In this document: piece after piece, positions 44,276 to 53,652 of the stretch
How the letters are laid out: the number at the start of each line of letters is the position of its first letter
How positions within the stretch are numbered: position 1 is the first letter of the stretch
NCBI GenBank assembly: GCA_963925035.1
Contig: CAWUSK010000001.1
Location: 1 to 64,000 of the forward strand
Origin: UBA4466 sp963925035
GTDB taxonomy: Bacteria; Bacteroidota; Bacteroidia; Flavobacteriales_D; Crocinitomicaceae
Direction: 5' to 3'
Length of the DNA stretch: 64,000 nucleotides
The notes under the pieces: model-generated
The model's input: only the letters and a program-made list of their open reading frames with translations
The model's database searches: none
What the model was told of the DNA's origin: nothing
Translations under genes and position numbers: made by a program

Positions 44276-45377
44276 ATTCCTACATATCATTTCTTTGGAT
44301 GTTCCGTTTCCGGCAGATTATGGAGGGGCAATTGACATCTATTATCGCATTCAAGCATTGCATGAATTGGGTTATAAAATCATTTTACACTGTTGGGAAT
44401 ACGGACGTGGAGAACAAGAAAAATTAAAGGAAATTACACATGAAACTCATTACTATAAACGCAATAAATCACCCCGATTCATTCTGAATAAACTACCGTT
44501 TATTGTCATTAGTCGCCAGTCAGCAAAACTGTTTGAACGGCTTTTACAAGACAATCACCCCGTTTTATTTGAAGGTATTCACACAACTTTATTACTTGAC
44601 AATCCGAGATTGAATGAGCGTATGAAGATCGTTCGCATGCATAACGTCGAACACGATTATTACACTGCTCTTTCTAAAAAAGCTTCTGGAATTAAAAAAC
44701 GCTTCTACAAAAGAGAAGCAAAAAAACTCAAGCAATACGAAGCACAACTCTCTCATGCGAATTGGATTCTTGCCATTCAAGAAAATGACAAAGCACACTT
44801 TGAAACGTTTCATAAACATGTGAAATTATTACCTGCGTCGATACCTCCAATTTCGATAGTTCCTGTTGCAACCAAAGAAACGTATTGCTTGTTTCATGGA
44901 AATTTATCTGTTAAAGAGAATGATTCAGCTGCAAGATGGATTATTGAAAATGCATTTTACGATGGATTAAACCTCATCATAGCAGGGAAAAATCCTTCGG
45001 AAGAATTGGTGCGATTTACCAAAGAAAAGGGCGTGCAGCTCGTTCAAAGTCCTTCTGAAGACAAAATGCAACAACTAATTTCTGAAGCGCGTGTGCATTT
45101 AATGACCACCGAACAGTCAACAGGAATTAAGTTAAAACTAATTAACTCTTTAGCAAGCGGCGGACATGTTTTGGTGAATCCAACAATGGTTGAAGGAACG
45201 AACTTAGAATCACTTTGTACCATTTTCAACGATGCTTCTGACTGTCAGAAGCAACTTCAAAAATTAATGAAAATACCCGTTAATGTTGAACAGTTACACC
45301 AACGATTTGAAGTACTACAATCGCAATTTGACACGTATGAAAATTGCAAAGTCTTTGATGAAATCTTAGCTAAATAA
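44265..45377 (+). CDS. Second glycosyltransferase, probably starting at TTG
   Basis: 370 aa. GT-B type; the N-terminus FLHIISLDVPFPADYGGAIDIYYRI matches Bacteroidota glycosyltransferases (given in part), HNVEHDYYTAL follows near residue 126, and the C-terminal half contains LFHGNLSVKENDSAARWI and TTEQSTGIKLKLINSLASGG. No ATG is found before the conserved start, so the TTG at 44265 (overlapping the upstream gene by 11 bp) is the likely initiator. It probably works with its upstream neighbour in one glycan pathway. Its stop codon abuts the stop of the convergent subtilase gene with no gap. Confidence 0.85.
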   Translation: MENKFLHIISLDVPFPADYGGAIDIYYRIQALHELGYKIILHCWEYGRGEQEKLKEITHETHYYKRNKSPRFILNKLPFIVISRQSAKLFERLLQDNHPVLFEGIHTTLLLDNPRLNERMKIVRMHNVEHDYYTALSKKASGIKKRFYKREAKKLKQYEAQLSHANWILAIQENDKAHFETFHKHVKLLPASIPPISIVPVATKETYCLFHGNLSVKENDSAARWIIENAFYDGLNLIIAGKNPSEELVRFTKEKGVQLVQSPSEDKMQQLISEARVHLMTTEQSTGIKLKLINSLASGGHVLVNPTMVEGTNLESLCTIFNDASDCQKQLQKLMKIPVNVEQLHQRFEVLQSQFDTYENCKVFDEILAK

Positions 45378-46967
45378 TTACCGTAGTACATTAATTTTCT
45401 CGACTCCTGATAACGTTCCGTCTACAGTCATTTCAATAAAATAGACACCACTATTTAAAGTTCGAATGTCTAACATACTCATTCCTTGAACAATTTTAGA
45501 TGATTCTTGAAGAATAACTTGTCCCATCGTACTCACCAACTTAACTTCCAACTCTTTACCGTTGACCAATCCTTTAATTGTTAAAAAATCTTTTGTTGGA
45601 TTTGGAAAAAGCACCACGTTTAAATCACTCATCTCCTGAACCGTCGTGGTTGCGGTCAATAAATCGTTTGCAACGCACATGTCTGGAATTCCATAACCCA
45701 TCTGGCCGTTTGGCATTGTAAATTGACTTGCGCTTTGACGTATCGCTTTAAAAATATCCATTGGCGTACGACTTGGATGAGCTTGCATTAAACACGCCGT
45801 TGCTCCGCACATGATCGGTGATGCGAAAGAAGTTCCGTTAGCCAAAATCACTTCTCCGGCATCATAAACAACAGCTGCATTTTCACCACGCGCAACAACA
45901 TCTGGTTTTATTTGTCCATCAGCAGAAGGTCCAACAGAAGAAAATAGTGCGTAATCTCCATTATTGTTTACCGCCCCAACACATAAAACACTATCAGCAT
46001 CGCATGGAGTACTAATCGTTGACGGCCCACTGTTTCCAGCTGCAGCAACGACGGCAATACCTTTAGAAGCTGCAGTGTTCACTCCAATGGCCGCGATTGT
46101 CGTTTCCCCGTCTAAATCGAAATAAGCATGATTATCATTCTGATCGTCAAAATCTACATAGCCTAAGGAAATGTTTGCAATGTCGATCCCTTGTTCGTCA
46201 CACCGCTCCAAAGCCAATACCAAATTGAACTCTTCTTCTATTGTTTCCGTATCTGCATCTTCAGAACGATAGAGTGCAATATCTAAATCTACTGCTGTTC
46301 CGTAATAAACTATTGGCGTCGTGTTTTGCGCAACGATGCACGAAGAAACTCCTGTTCCATGTGCGCTAAATCCATAAACATTGGTGTTATTATTTACAAA
46401 ATCAAATGTTTCAATTACCCTGTTATCATTGTAAATTGAATCAAAATAATCAATGTTATTCATGTTACTAAATCCCGCATCGATAACACCCAAGTATACA
46501 CCTTCTCCTTGAAATCCCAAATCGTGCAAACAATCCAGGTTCAATTGAGTTATTTGTTCGGCAGAAGCACCGTAAGAAATTGCTTTTTCCTGCATGAACT
46601 CTTCCTTTTCAATTCTTGAAACGTCTGAAGACTTGATTTCAACTGTTTTACTTATAAAGCTAAATTGTTGTTTCAATTGATCTTTTGAAATCGATACATC
46701 TACCACAGCGGCATTTAACCAGCGGGAAATAGACTTAACTTTTCCAAATTGAGACAGTTGTTTTACATACTCTGCGTTGACAGGGAAGTCTTTAAAATCA
46801 AATGGGATATTGAACTTCGTTCTTCGGTCGATAGAGCGTTGAGAAAATTGATTCAAAAAAGTTTTTGACGCAGTTCCTTTGTCTTTAAAAAAGATGATAC
46901 ACTGATTTTGTGCAGTACCGCACACATAAAAGAATACCGTAAAAATGGAGAGTATTACTAGTTTCAT
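45378..46967 (-). CDS. Subtilisin-like serine protease with T9SS sorting domain
   Basis: 529 aa. Signal peptide MKLVILSIFTVFFYVCGTA, an N-terminal propeptide-like region to about 140, then the S8 domain with triad Asp about 161 (GVIDAGFSN), His about 203 (FSAHGTGVSS) and Ser about 379 (NGTSFASPIMCG), plus oxyanion-hole Asn in AAAGNSGPS. The C-terminus is a type A sorting domain (NVVLFPNPTKDFLTIKG, LNSGVYFIEM). It should be a secreted or surface-attached protease exported by T9SS. The gene is convergent with the glycosyltransferase gene, zero bp between stops. Confidence 0.94.
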   Translation of the reverse strand: MKLVILSIFTVFFYVCGTAQNQCIIFFKDKGTASKTFLNQFSQRSIDRRTKFNIPFDFKDFPVNAEYVKQLSQFGKVKSISRWLNAAVVDVSISKDQLKQQFSFISKTVEIKSSDVSRIEKEEFMQEKAISYGASAEQITQLNLDCLHDLGFQGEGVYLGVIDAGFSNMNNIDYFDSIYNDNRVIETFDFVNNNTNVYGFSAHGTGVSSCIVAQNTTPIVYYGTAVDLDIALYRSEDADTETIEEEFNLVLALERCDEQGIDIANISLGYVDFDDQNDNHAYFDLDGETTIAAIGVNTAASKGIAVVAAAGNSGPSTISTPCDADSVLCVGAVNNNGDYALFSSVGPSADGQIKPDVVARGENAAVVYDAGEVILANGTSFASPIMCGATACLMQAHPSRTPMDIFKAIRQSASQFTMPNGQMGYGIPDMCVANDLLTATTTVQEMSDLNVVLFPNPTKDFLTIKGLVNGKELEVKLVSTMGQVILQESSKIVQGMSMLDIRTLNSGVYFIEMTVDGTLSGVEKINVLR

Positions 46968-47062
46968 AGGTGTAAAATACTGAGAAATAAAGTGTATAAC
47001 TACAGATTAAATTTAATGCATACTTATATTGACTCGAAGGTAGTCTTCAGTGATTTATCTGT

Positions 47063-48322
47063 CTACTTCTCATCTATCTCATTCTCCTTAAAGGCAGAAG
47101 GAACGAGGTCCGGAATTACTTTAAGAATCAATGGTAAAAGCAGCGCTCCTCCCGGCAACATGAAAATAGCCAATGCAGGAACAGATTTTACAATGTCCTT
47201 AAACTGTGTTTTGACTAATTCCTTTTCTTCCTTCGTTAAATCTTCTGTCGCAGACTTCTTTACTAAATACACCAAATCTTTACTCTGTCTGATTTCGGTA
47301 CCGAGCCTATCCTTATTTCTCATTAGGATTTTTCCCCATCGTTTTGATAAACGTGAATACACTTTTTCATACGACGTAGAATTTTTCATGAAGTCCAAAT
47401 CGTGCTGTGCGTGCAAAAGAAAATTTTCTGTCATTGTCAAACTTTCTTCCAGCTCGTCAATAGGGATTTCTAGGTAAACCGTTAAATTGTGAAGGTATTC
47501 CAATTCTTCATCCGTTAAGTCTTCATCTGAGACAATCGTTAAAATTGAAATATCCAGCAAAAATCGTTTTAACAGCCAATGTTCCTTTACAAAATCGGGA
47601 ATGTCTTCAAATGTTGCGCCCTCCTTAAATTGAGCTTTAACTTCATCTCTCGCTTCGTCTTTTAAGTTTGATGATGCTAGAAATATATTGAATAAATTCT
47701 TCTCCTTCCCTTCCAAAACACCATCTGCATGAGCGGAAACACTAATTGCTGTTAATGACGCTTTTGCATATGAGGTATAGTTTATAACTAAGGTCGCACC
47801 TTCATTTCGATGTTCGAAGTCATCAAACAATATTACATCTAAATATGAAAACACATTGCTCAACGAATTAATCCACCAGCGATTTTCCAGTAGGTTCAGT
47901 TTTATATCAATGCGGTCGGCAAGAATTTTTTCTAATTTCTCTTCAGGTGATTCTTTGATAAAATATCCAAATACTTTTCGAATAGAACTTGCTTCATGAC
48001 TTTCGTAAAATGCAATCAATGAGCTCAAGAACTTCTCTTTTTCGAATACTTCTTTCTTATGGATTTGAGTGTACACGAAAAGCAATGATTCGAACAACAA
48101 AAGCTTTAACTTTTCATCCTTTGTCCATTCACTGTCGTTTAACTCTTTTCCGAAAATTAATTCGTCTGGATAGCCGAAAACAATTCCGCTTTTTGCCAAG
48201 GTTAAATGCGTGTGACGCGACTTGGTAATTTCTTTTGGACGTTTCTTGTTTAAAGTAATCGTTCCATTCTCCACCAAATGAAGGTATTTATTAATCCAGC
48301 CTTTTGCACCTGGTGAAATCAT
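47063..48322 (-). CDS. LETM1/TerB-like protein
   Basis: 419 aa, no signal peptide. The central part (about 185-300, SVSAHADGVLEGKEKNLFN, VSDEDLTDEELEYLHNL) resembles TerB/DjlA-type metal-binding helical modules with acidic loops. The C-terminus has the LETM1 signature LPGGALLLPLILKVIPDLVP followed by SAF. Proteins of this build are annotated in Bacteroidota as LETM1-related biofilm-associated proteins; the biochemical role is unknown. It lies 12 bp downstream of the lamin-tail-domain surface protein gene on the same strand, suggesting one transcript. Confidence 0.8.
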   Translation of the reverse strand: MISPGAKGWINKYLHLVENGTITLNKKRPKEITKSRHTHLTLAKSGIVFGYPDELIFGKELNDSEWTKDEKLKLLLFESLLFVYTQIHKKEVFEKEKFLSSLIAFYESHEASSIRKVFGYFIKESPEEKLEKILADRIDIKLNLLENRWWINSLSNVFSYLDVILFDDFEHRNEGATLVINYTSYAKASLTAISVSAHADGVLEGKEKNLFNIFLASSNLKDEARDEVKAQFKEGATFEDIPDFVKEHWLLKRFLLDISILTIVSDEDLTDEELEYLHNLTVYLEIPIDELEESLTMTENFLLHAQHDLDFMKNSTSYEKVYSRLSKRWGKILMRNKDRLGTEIRQSKDLVYLVKKSATEDLTKEEKELVKTQFKDIVKSVPALAIFMLPGGALLLPLILKVIPDLVPSAFKENEIDEK

Positions 48323-48334
48323 CTTGTTCTAAAA

Positions 48335-50920
48335 TTATAACCTTCCAGCAACGACGAATGCTTTTTTCTTTGAGAAGACAGCACCACCATCAATATTATA
48401 CGCCTCAAATAAAGCGACATATTGACCAATGCTTGCTTTTGTATTGTCGTCTCTTACACCATCCCAAGTGAAAGTTCCACGCGAAGCTAGTAATTCGGAC
48501 TGGAATACCGTTGCAATTTTTCTTCCTCTATCATCATAAATTGTAAAATTGCCAACAAAGCCCGCTTCCTCCATTTCGTAATTGATTTGAAGGACGTCTT
48601 CCATTCCATCATTGTCTGGAGAAATTGTTTCACTTGTAAAGCTAAAAGTACCATTCGAAACAGCAAAGGTCAATTGTGAATTCTCTCCTCCTGGTGTAGC
48701 GAAACCAATTGCTTCAGCTGCTGTATGCCAATTGTTTTTGTCATCTGAAACACCGTTTGGATCAATTCGTTCCAATGATTTTCCTTTCGTAGCATCCAAT
48801 AATTTAAAGTGCCAATCGTCAAGGTAAGAAACCTTGTCAATCACATTGTTAGGAGGAAAGATTTGATTGTCCAAAAGGTAAACGGTACTTGAGTCGTTGT
48901 TATAACTTGGAACTCCTGTTTCTATAAACTTTCCAAGAACAGAGGCTGTGTAGTTTTGCGTTATGTGCGATACATTTTCAGTGAGAACAACATAGTCTCC
49001 TGGCTCAAGTAAATAATGTTGTTCAATTATATCATTGTTCGAAATGACTCCATCGCTGATTTTTGCCAACTGCCATTCATAAAGGTCAACTAGTTTGTCT
49101 GAATTATTGTATAACTCAACCCAATCACTTCCACCTGTTAAAGGGTCAAACATAATTTCATTGATTATGACATCTCCTTTAACGGCTGTTTCAGCTAAAG
49201 CAAATGTTTCTGAAAGGTCAATTGAGTTCATCCAACAATCTGCTATATTTTGAAGTTCAATCTGATAAGTCTGAGATCCGACTAGTACTTCATTGAAGTT
49301 TATCGACAAGGTAGTTGGATCGTCTCCAGAGAAAAATTTATTTTGAATCGTAAGTGTTGGTGAAGTAATTACTGTAGAGTTCGTCAACGATATTGGATCC
49401 ATTCCTTCGTTAAAAAACACTTCAATAAGGCTTGGAGCACTTGCAATTATTTGCGTAATCGTTGGGGTTTGAACATCCGCTGTAGTGTCGTAAACTGAAT
49501 TGATACTTCCAGGTGTCCCCCCGTTTAAGTTATTACTCGCTTTCCAATCAGTAATGTCGGAACATGGATCGTCTGGATTAATGCGCTCCAGAGAATAACC
49601 TCCATCGTCCTTATTGGTATCGTGGTACCAACCAATTGAATAAAAAATAGAATCTAGTTTGTTTCCGCTGTTATCGTATAAAACTACCGCATCATCAGAA
49701 TTGTTTAAACTTGGAAAACTCGTTACCGCAGTTGCTACAGAAAATGAATCTATATTTGCTGTTGCCGTCAATACAATGTAATCATTCGGTAAAAGCCAAC
49801 CATTTTGTGCGGTTCCAAAAGATGAGGCATCGCCTAATTTCCAACCGGAAACATTGAGAATTTTATTGCTTCGATTGTAAATTTCAACGTATTCTGCATT
49901 CTTTAATCCAACGACTGGAGTTGGATCACACATAAACTCATTGATAACAACATCACCCGCGATAGGTGTTTCGGCTACTAAATAAGTGAAATTAACCGAT
50001 TGAGATCCAGAAGCATTTCCAGAAATATCCTCGATCAAATTAGTAAACAAAGTATACGTATTTCCGTTCGTTAAATTAAAAGTCGGAATGATATGAACCA
50101 ATGCTGGATTTGTCCCATCAAGTGTTGCTGTGGCAGCCGATAAAAACGGTTGAATGTCGTAATTTCCCGATGTTTCCGCAGTTACTTGATCTAAAGCTTC
50201 GTCGAAAAGTACATCAATTAAATTCGCATTTATCGCGGTCGCTGAAAGTAAGGTTGGTGGTGAAAGATCTACTATTTCATCTCCAACATAAATATTATCG
50301 TAAAAGTATTTATTGGCATTACTTGCGGTATATACCTGCATTGCGCCGAAATGAGTCCCCAATAAGTTCGCAGGTTCATTTACTGTTCCTGCCAATGTAT
50401 AGCTTGTTCCGCCAGTCCCATCGATCAATAAAGACCAATTCGCTCCATTGTCACGCACAACGCGAATTCCAGCGCTAAAACTATTCGCAATTTGTCCAGC
50501 AGGCCCTGCAAGAAGTTCAGTACTTACTCCACTCACCATTTTAAACAAACGAACGGCATCTGTTGTGCCAGCCTCTCCCAATTGAATATAGAATCCGTTT
50601 TGTACCAAGGTTAAATCAGCATTATCTGCTGTTAAAAACACACGTCCATAATTGCTTGAAGAAGGCGAAAACGTCTGTCTGGTTATAAACTTCCACTCTT
50701 TATTATCCAAGGTAAAAAGACCATGAGCAGTTGATAAATATGAAGTACTTGCAATGGTATTGTTTAATTGCAATTCAAGTGATGGATTTACAATAAAATC
50801 AACATTTGTTCCAGACCAAGTTGGCAAATTAGTGAAATCTCCATCCAAAAAATCATCATTTATCTGTGAAAATAAGCGTGAATTCGTTAATAATAAAACA
50901 AATAATAAAAAGTACCTCAT
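48335..50920 (-). CDS. Lamin-tail-domain surface protein
   Basis: 861 aa. Signal peptide MRYFLLFVLLLTNSRLFS. A laminin-G-like N-terminal region comes first. SbsA-type Ig modules lie at about 215-315 and 480-580 (LLSATAINANLIDVLFDEAL; SAPSLIEVFFNEGM). Two lamin tail domains follow these (GDVVINEFMCDPTPVVGLKN about 322-445; GDVIINEIMFDPLTGGSDWV about 585-720). The C-terminal FlgD-like Ig domain (about 775-850) reads FTIYDDRGRKIATVF and FTWDGVRDDN. The repeated Ig-LTD unit is an internal duplication. Surface or extracellular location is expected. Confidence 0.88.
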   Translation of the reverse strand: MRYFLLFVLLLTNSRLFSQINDDFLDGDFTNLPTWSGTNVDFIVNPSLELQLNNTIASTSYLSTAHGLFTLDNKEWKFITRQTFSPSSSNYGRVFLTADNADLTLVQNGFYIQLGEAGTTDAVRLFKMVSGVSTELLAGPAGQIANSFSAGIRVVRDNGANWSLLIDGTGGTSYTLAGTVNEPANLLGTHFGAMQVYTASNANKYFYDNIYVGDEIVDLSPPTLLSATAINANLIDVLFDEALDQVTAETSGNYDIQPFLSAATATLDGTNPALVHIIPTFNLTNGNTYTLFTNLIEDISGNASGSQSVNFTYLVAETPIAGDVVINEFMCDPTPVVGLKNAEYVEIYNRSNKILNVSGWKLGDASSFGTAQNGWLLPNDYIVLTATANIDSFSVATAVTSFPSLNNSDDAVVLYDNSGNKLDSIFYSIGWYHDTNKDDGGYSLERINPDDPCSDITDWKASNNLNGGTPGSINSVYDTTADVQTPTITQIIASAPSLIEVFFNEGMDPISLTNSTVITSPTLTIQNKFFSGDDPTTLSINFNEVLVGSQTYQIELQNIADCWMNSIDLSETFALAETAVKGDVIINEIMFDPLTGGSDWVELYNNSDKLVDLYEWQLAKISDGVISNNDIIEQHYLLEPGDYVVLTENVSHITQNYTASVLGKFIETGVPSYNNDSSTVYLLDNQIFPPNNVIDKVSYLDDWHFKLLDATKGKSLERIDPNGVSDDKNNWHTAAEAIGFATPGGENSQLTFAVSNGTFSFTSETISPDNDGMEDVLQINYEMEEAGFVGNFTIYDDRGRKIATVFQSELLASRGTFTWDGVRDDNTKASIGQYVALFEAYNIDGGAVFSKKKAFVVAGRL

Positions 50921-50949
50921 AGTTTAATCCTCAGTGCTGTTAAATATAG

Positions 50950-50957
50950 TAAATTTG
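50950..50957 (+). promoter_or_regulatory. -7 promoter element for asd
   Basis: TAAATTTG (exact TAnnTTTG), 28 nt before the asd ATG. The opposite strand has TATATTTA nearby for the divergent surface-protein gene. Confidence 0.55.
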
Positions 50958-50985
50958 AACATTGAAATAAAATTAATTTTTTATT

Positions 50986-51987
50986 ATGAGAGTAGCTGTT
51001 GTTGGTGCCACTGGAATGGTTGGAGGAATAATGTTCAAAGTCCTTCGTGAATTAAACTTCCCGATTACTGAAATAATCCCTGTCGCTTCTGAAAAATCGG
51101 TTGGAAAGACGATAAATTTTGGTGGAATTGAAGCGAAGGTTATTGGGTTACAAACAGCTGTTGATTTAGTTCCTGATATCGCTATATTTTCTGCAGGTGG
51201 ACAAACTTCGTTAGATTGGGCGCCAAAATTCGCTGAAAAAGGGACTGTTGTCATTGACAATTCTTCTGCATGGCGAATGGACCCAACAAAAAAATTAATC
51301 GTTCCAGAAATTAATGGTGATTTGTTAACGGCTGAAGATAAAATCATTGCAAATCCAAATTGTAGTACTATTCAGTTGGTCTTGGCGTTGAAACCTCTAC
51401 ACGATAAATACAAGGTAAAGCGTGTCATCGTTTCGACTTATCAATCAATTACCGGAACTGGAATGAAAGCAATGACACAATTGACAAATGAGCGTAATTC
51501 TGTAAAAGGGGAAATGGCGTATCATTATACGATTGACCAAAATTGTATTCCGCACTGTGATGATTTCATGGATAATGGATATACAAAAGAGGAAATGAAA
51601 TTGACTAATGAGACAAAAAAGATTTTAGATCCTTCAATTAACGTTACCGCAACAGCAGTTCGAGTTCCAGTTATGGGCGGACATTCTGAAGCAATTAATG
51701 TGGAATTTGAAAATGATTTTGATTTGAATGAAGTACGTATGTTATTGCACAATCAAGCGGGAATTAGTTTAAAGGATGATCCAACAACAAACTCTTATCC
51801 TATGCCTCTTTATGCAGAAGGTAAAAATGATGTTTTTGTTGGGCGACTTCGCAGAGATGAATCGCAGCCAAATACATTGAACATGTGGGTTGTTGCAGAT
51901 AATTTGAGAAAAGGAGCGGCTACAAACGCTGTACAAATTGCTCAATTATTATTGGATAAAGGTTTAATAGTTCAAAGTTCTAAATAG
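50986..51987 (+). CDS. asd: Aspartate-semialdehyde dehydrogenase
   Basis: 333 aa. NADPH-dependent reduction of aspartyl phosphate to the semialdehyde, for lysine/diaminopimelate, threonine and methionine synthesis. NADP-binding VVGATGMVGGIMFKVL at the start; catalytic C126 in IANPNCSTIQLVLAL; QSITGTGMKAM and RVPVMGGHSEAINVEFE near 230. Diaminopimelate from this pathway feeds the peptidoglycan genes found earlier in the window. Single gene. Confidence 0.96.
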   Translation: MRVAVVGATGMVGGIMFKVLRELNFPITEIIPVASEKSVGKTINFGGIEAKVIGLQTAVDLVPDIAIFSAGGQTSLDWAPKFAEKGTVVIDNSSAWRMDPTKKLIVPEINGDLLTAEDKIIANPNCSTIQLVLALKPLHDKYKVKRVIVSTYQSITGTGMKAMTQLTNERNSVKGEMAYHYTIDQNCIPHCDDFMDNGYTKEEMKLTNETKKILDPSINVTATAVRVPVMGGHSEAINVEFENDFDLNEVRMLLHNQAGISLKDDPTTNSYPMPLYAEGKNDVFVGRLRRDESQPNTLNMWVVADNLRKGAATNAVQIAQLLLDKGLIVQSSK

Positions 51988-52001
51988 TTCAAGATTCAAT
52001 A

Positions 52002-52049
52002 GGTAATCGAGTCTCGGTTATTGAGCTTGCCGAAATAGTCGAGGTTACC
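52002..52049. repeat. Imperfect 48-bp palindrome (REP-like or terminator)
   Basis: Arms begin GGTAA and end TTACC, with partial inner matches (CGA, CT, CGG/CCG) and a central GAGCTTGCCG. It lies between convergent asd and the SUFU gene and overlaps the SUFU stop by 5 bp. It could be a bidirectional terminator, or a member of a dispersed palindromic repeat family of the kind found between genes in Bacteroidota. Confidence 0.45.
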
Positions 52050-52650
52050 TTTTCTTCAACCATCGTCTTTTCAGTACAGAACTTCTAAAATCATCTAGTT
52101 TTTCTGTAGTTCCAGCACTTTCCATTTTTTGGACAAACTTGAACGTACTTTTGTGAACCTTGTAGTCCATTTCGTCTTTAAAAATTGGGATAATGCTTAA
52201 AAAGTTAATCGTTTTTCCATCGACGACAACAGGAGCTAATTCTTCTTGTAATAACATTGGGTCAGACAAAAAGAAAAAATTTTGTTTCATTGTATTAGAA
52301 AGCGGCAACTTTTCCTTTCCGCATGGCATTGTATGACCATGACCAAACCAAGTTTCACTTTCAACAACGTATTCTGCTAAACGCTGGATCCATTTGAACA
52401 CCCAATTTGTATTTGGATTGTTTAATTCTTCCCACTCCCAATAACTTGGTAGGCAAAAGTACAGTTCGTTGTACTCTCTTCCTTCCCATTTTTCAGGAAC
52501 GGGCATTTGGTAATCTGAAAGTCCGTTTGTTACGATTACGGTAACAGGCGACTTCAATTCCAAATCCAAAACGAGTAAATGAACGCCTTCAAAAAAGGGA
52601 GCATCGAGTACTCGATGCTCCCCAAATCTATTGATTAATGCTTGTTTCAA
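52045..52650 (-). CDS. Suppressor-of-fused (SUFU) domain protein
   Basis: 201 aa consisting of one SUFU-type domain: VHLLVLDLELKSPVTVIVTN, a YNELYFCLPSYW segment, NPNTNWVFKWIQRLAEYV, WFGHGHTMP and FLSIIPIFKDEMDYK are characteristic. In bacteria such proteins are often found as immunity or unknown-function proteins; no toxin gene is beside this one. It lies 8 bp downstream of the DUF2911 gene, same strand. Confidence 0.82.
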   Translation of the reverse strand: MKQALINRFGEHRVLDAPFFEGVHLLVLDLELKSPVTVIVTNGLSDYQMPVPEKWEGREYNELYFCLPSYWEWEELNNPNTNWVFKWIQRLAEYVVESETWFGHGHTMPCGKEKLPLSNTMKQNFFFLSDPMLLQEELAPVVVDGKTINFLSIIPIFKDEMDYKVHKSTFKFVQKMESAGTTEKLDDFRSSVLKRRWLKKR

Positions 52651-52658
52651 TTCGAAAA

Positions 52659-53504
52659 TTATTTAGCACTCCATTCTTTAATCGACTCTTCATTTGCTTT
52701 AATGTAAGCGTCATATCCAGCTTTTTTTGCTCCTTCCAACGACAATTTAGCCGTTGCAATAGCTCCTTTTTTGTCTCCTAATTCAGCTTGAAGTAATGCT
52801 TTTTTGCGTAACACATAAAATGGTGCTTCCGCTCCGCTCATTTCAACTGATTTGTTTATCCATTCAAGGGCTTGTTTCAAATCTTCTTTTTCAGAGTATT
52901 TGTAATCCGCTGCTCTATAATAATCATTAGCAGAAGGTCCTGCCATCACTTTTTTGATACTTGCATTTACTTGTGCTTTTGTTGCAACAGTAAATTTCGC
53001 TGCAACTTTTGTTTTATCCCAAGATAATGCCAATACCGCATCATTCATTGAAACTGATTCAATCCCAATCGTAAATGTTTCAACAACATCATTCAACGCT
53101 TGTGACTTTACTTTTACTTCAAGTGCTACATTTTCTGCGTTCCACTCTTCAGGAGTTCCCCAATTTTCTGTTGCTGTATAAAAATAAATTGCCCATTCAC
53201 TCGATGTTGGTTTTGTAAACAAAGCATACGTTCCAGCTTTTAATGTGTCTTTTCCAAAAATCAATACATCACTTGTTGTAATGATTGTGTTTTTGTTCGC
53301 ACCTGTTCTCCACATCTCGTTCATTGGAACAAGGTCTCCAAAAACAACTCTATCGCGTTTGCTCGGACGTGAGTATTCCACTGTAATGTTCGTTAATCCA
53401 ACTGTTTGTTCCATTTTTGCCGATGGACTCATCTGAGGTGCAGAAATCTGCGCCATCAATCCTGTCGATGCAAAAAGTGTAATTCCAACTAATAATTTTT
53501 TCAT
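52659..53504 (-). CDS. DUF2911 secreted protein with TPR-like tail
   Basis: 281 aa from ATG 53504 (MKKLLVGITLFASTGLMAQ signal peptide); an in-frame start 45 nt upstream lacks a signal-like N-terminus. DUF2911 spans about 25-170: VEYSRPSKRDRVVFG, WRTGANKNTIITTS, AGTYALFTKPTSSEWAIYF. The C-terminal 80 residues are helical and tetratricopeptide-like (KEDLKQALEWINKSVEM, KKGAIATAKLSLEGAKKAG). Function of DUF2911 is not known; it is exported in Bacteroidota. Confidence 0.88.
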   Translation of the reverse strand: MKKLLVGITLFASTGLMAQISAPQMSPSAKMEQTVGLTNITVEYSRPSKRDRVVFGDLVPMNEMWRTGANKNTIITTSDVLIFGKDTLKAGTYALFTKPTSSEWAIYFYTATENWGTPEEWNAENVALEVKVKSQALNDVVETFTIGIESVSMNDAVLALSWDKTKVAAKFTVATKAQVNASIKKVMAGPSANDYYRAADYKYSEKEDLKQALEWINKSVEMSGAEAPFYVLRKKALLQAELGDKKGAIATAKLSLEGAKKAGYDAYIKANEESIKEWSAK

Positions 53505-53532
53505 TTTGATTTTTTTTGATAAAGATAAGGAA

Positions 53533-53569
53533 AGGACTTTAAGACACAAGGATATTAGGACTTTAAGAC
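53533..53569. repeat. Direct repeat AGGACTTTAAGAC x2
   Basis: 13-bp exact direct repeats at 53533-53545 and 53557-53569 (24-bp period) in the gap between the DUF2911 start and the DUF6495-like gene. They read like a decayed copy of a dispersed intergenic repeat. Confidence 0.6.
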
Positions 53570-53628
53570 CGTACTCTAGGCACTAATTTCATTGCTTTTG
53601 ACAATCGACAAACAGTTTTCTTTCATTC

Positions 53629-53652
53629 AAGACATCAACATGTTGATGTCTT
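53629..53652. repeat. Perfect 24-bp palindrome
   Basis: Exact inverted repeat with arms AAGACATCAACA and TGTTGATGTCTT and no spacer. It is followed on the plus strand by phrases CTTGG-TGTCTTGG-like at 53688-53702. The whole 53505-53722 gap carries no gene I can support. A regulator operator, terminator or repeat-family core are all possible. Confidence 0.55.

Noticed and set aside
46992..47477. 161-codon plus-strand ORF
   Set aside because: Lies almost wholly antisense to the LETM1/TerB-like gene, whose minus-strand protein has recognisable domains; its own translation is serine-rich without motifs.
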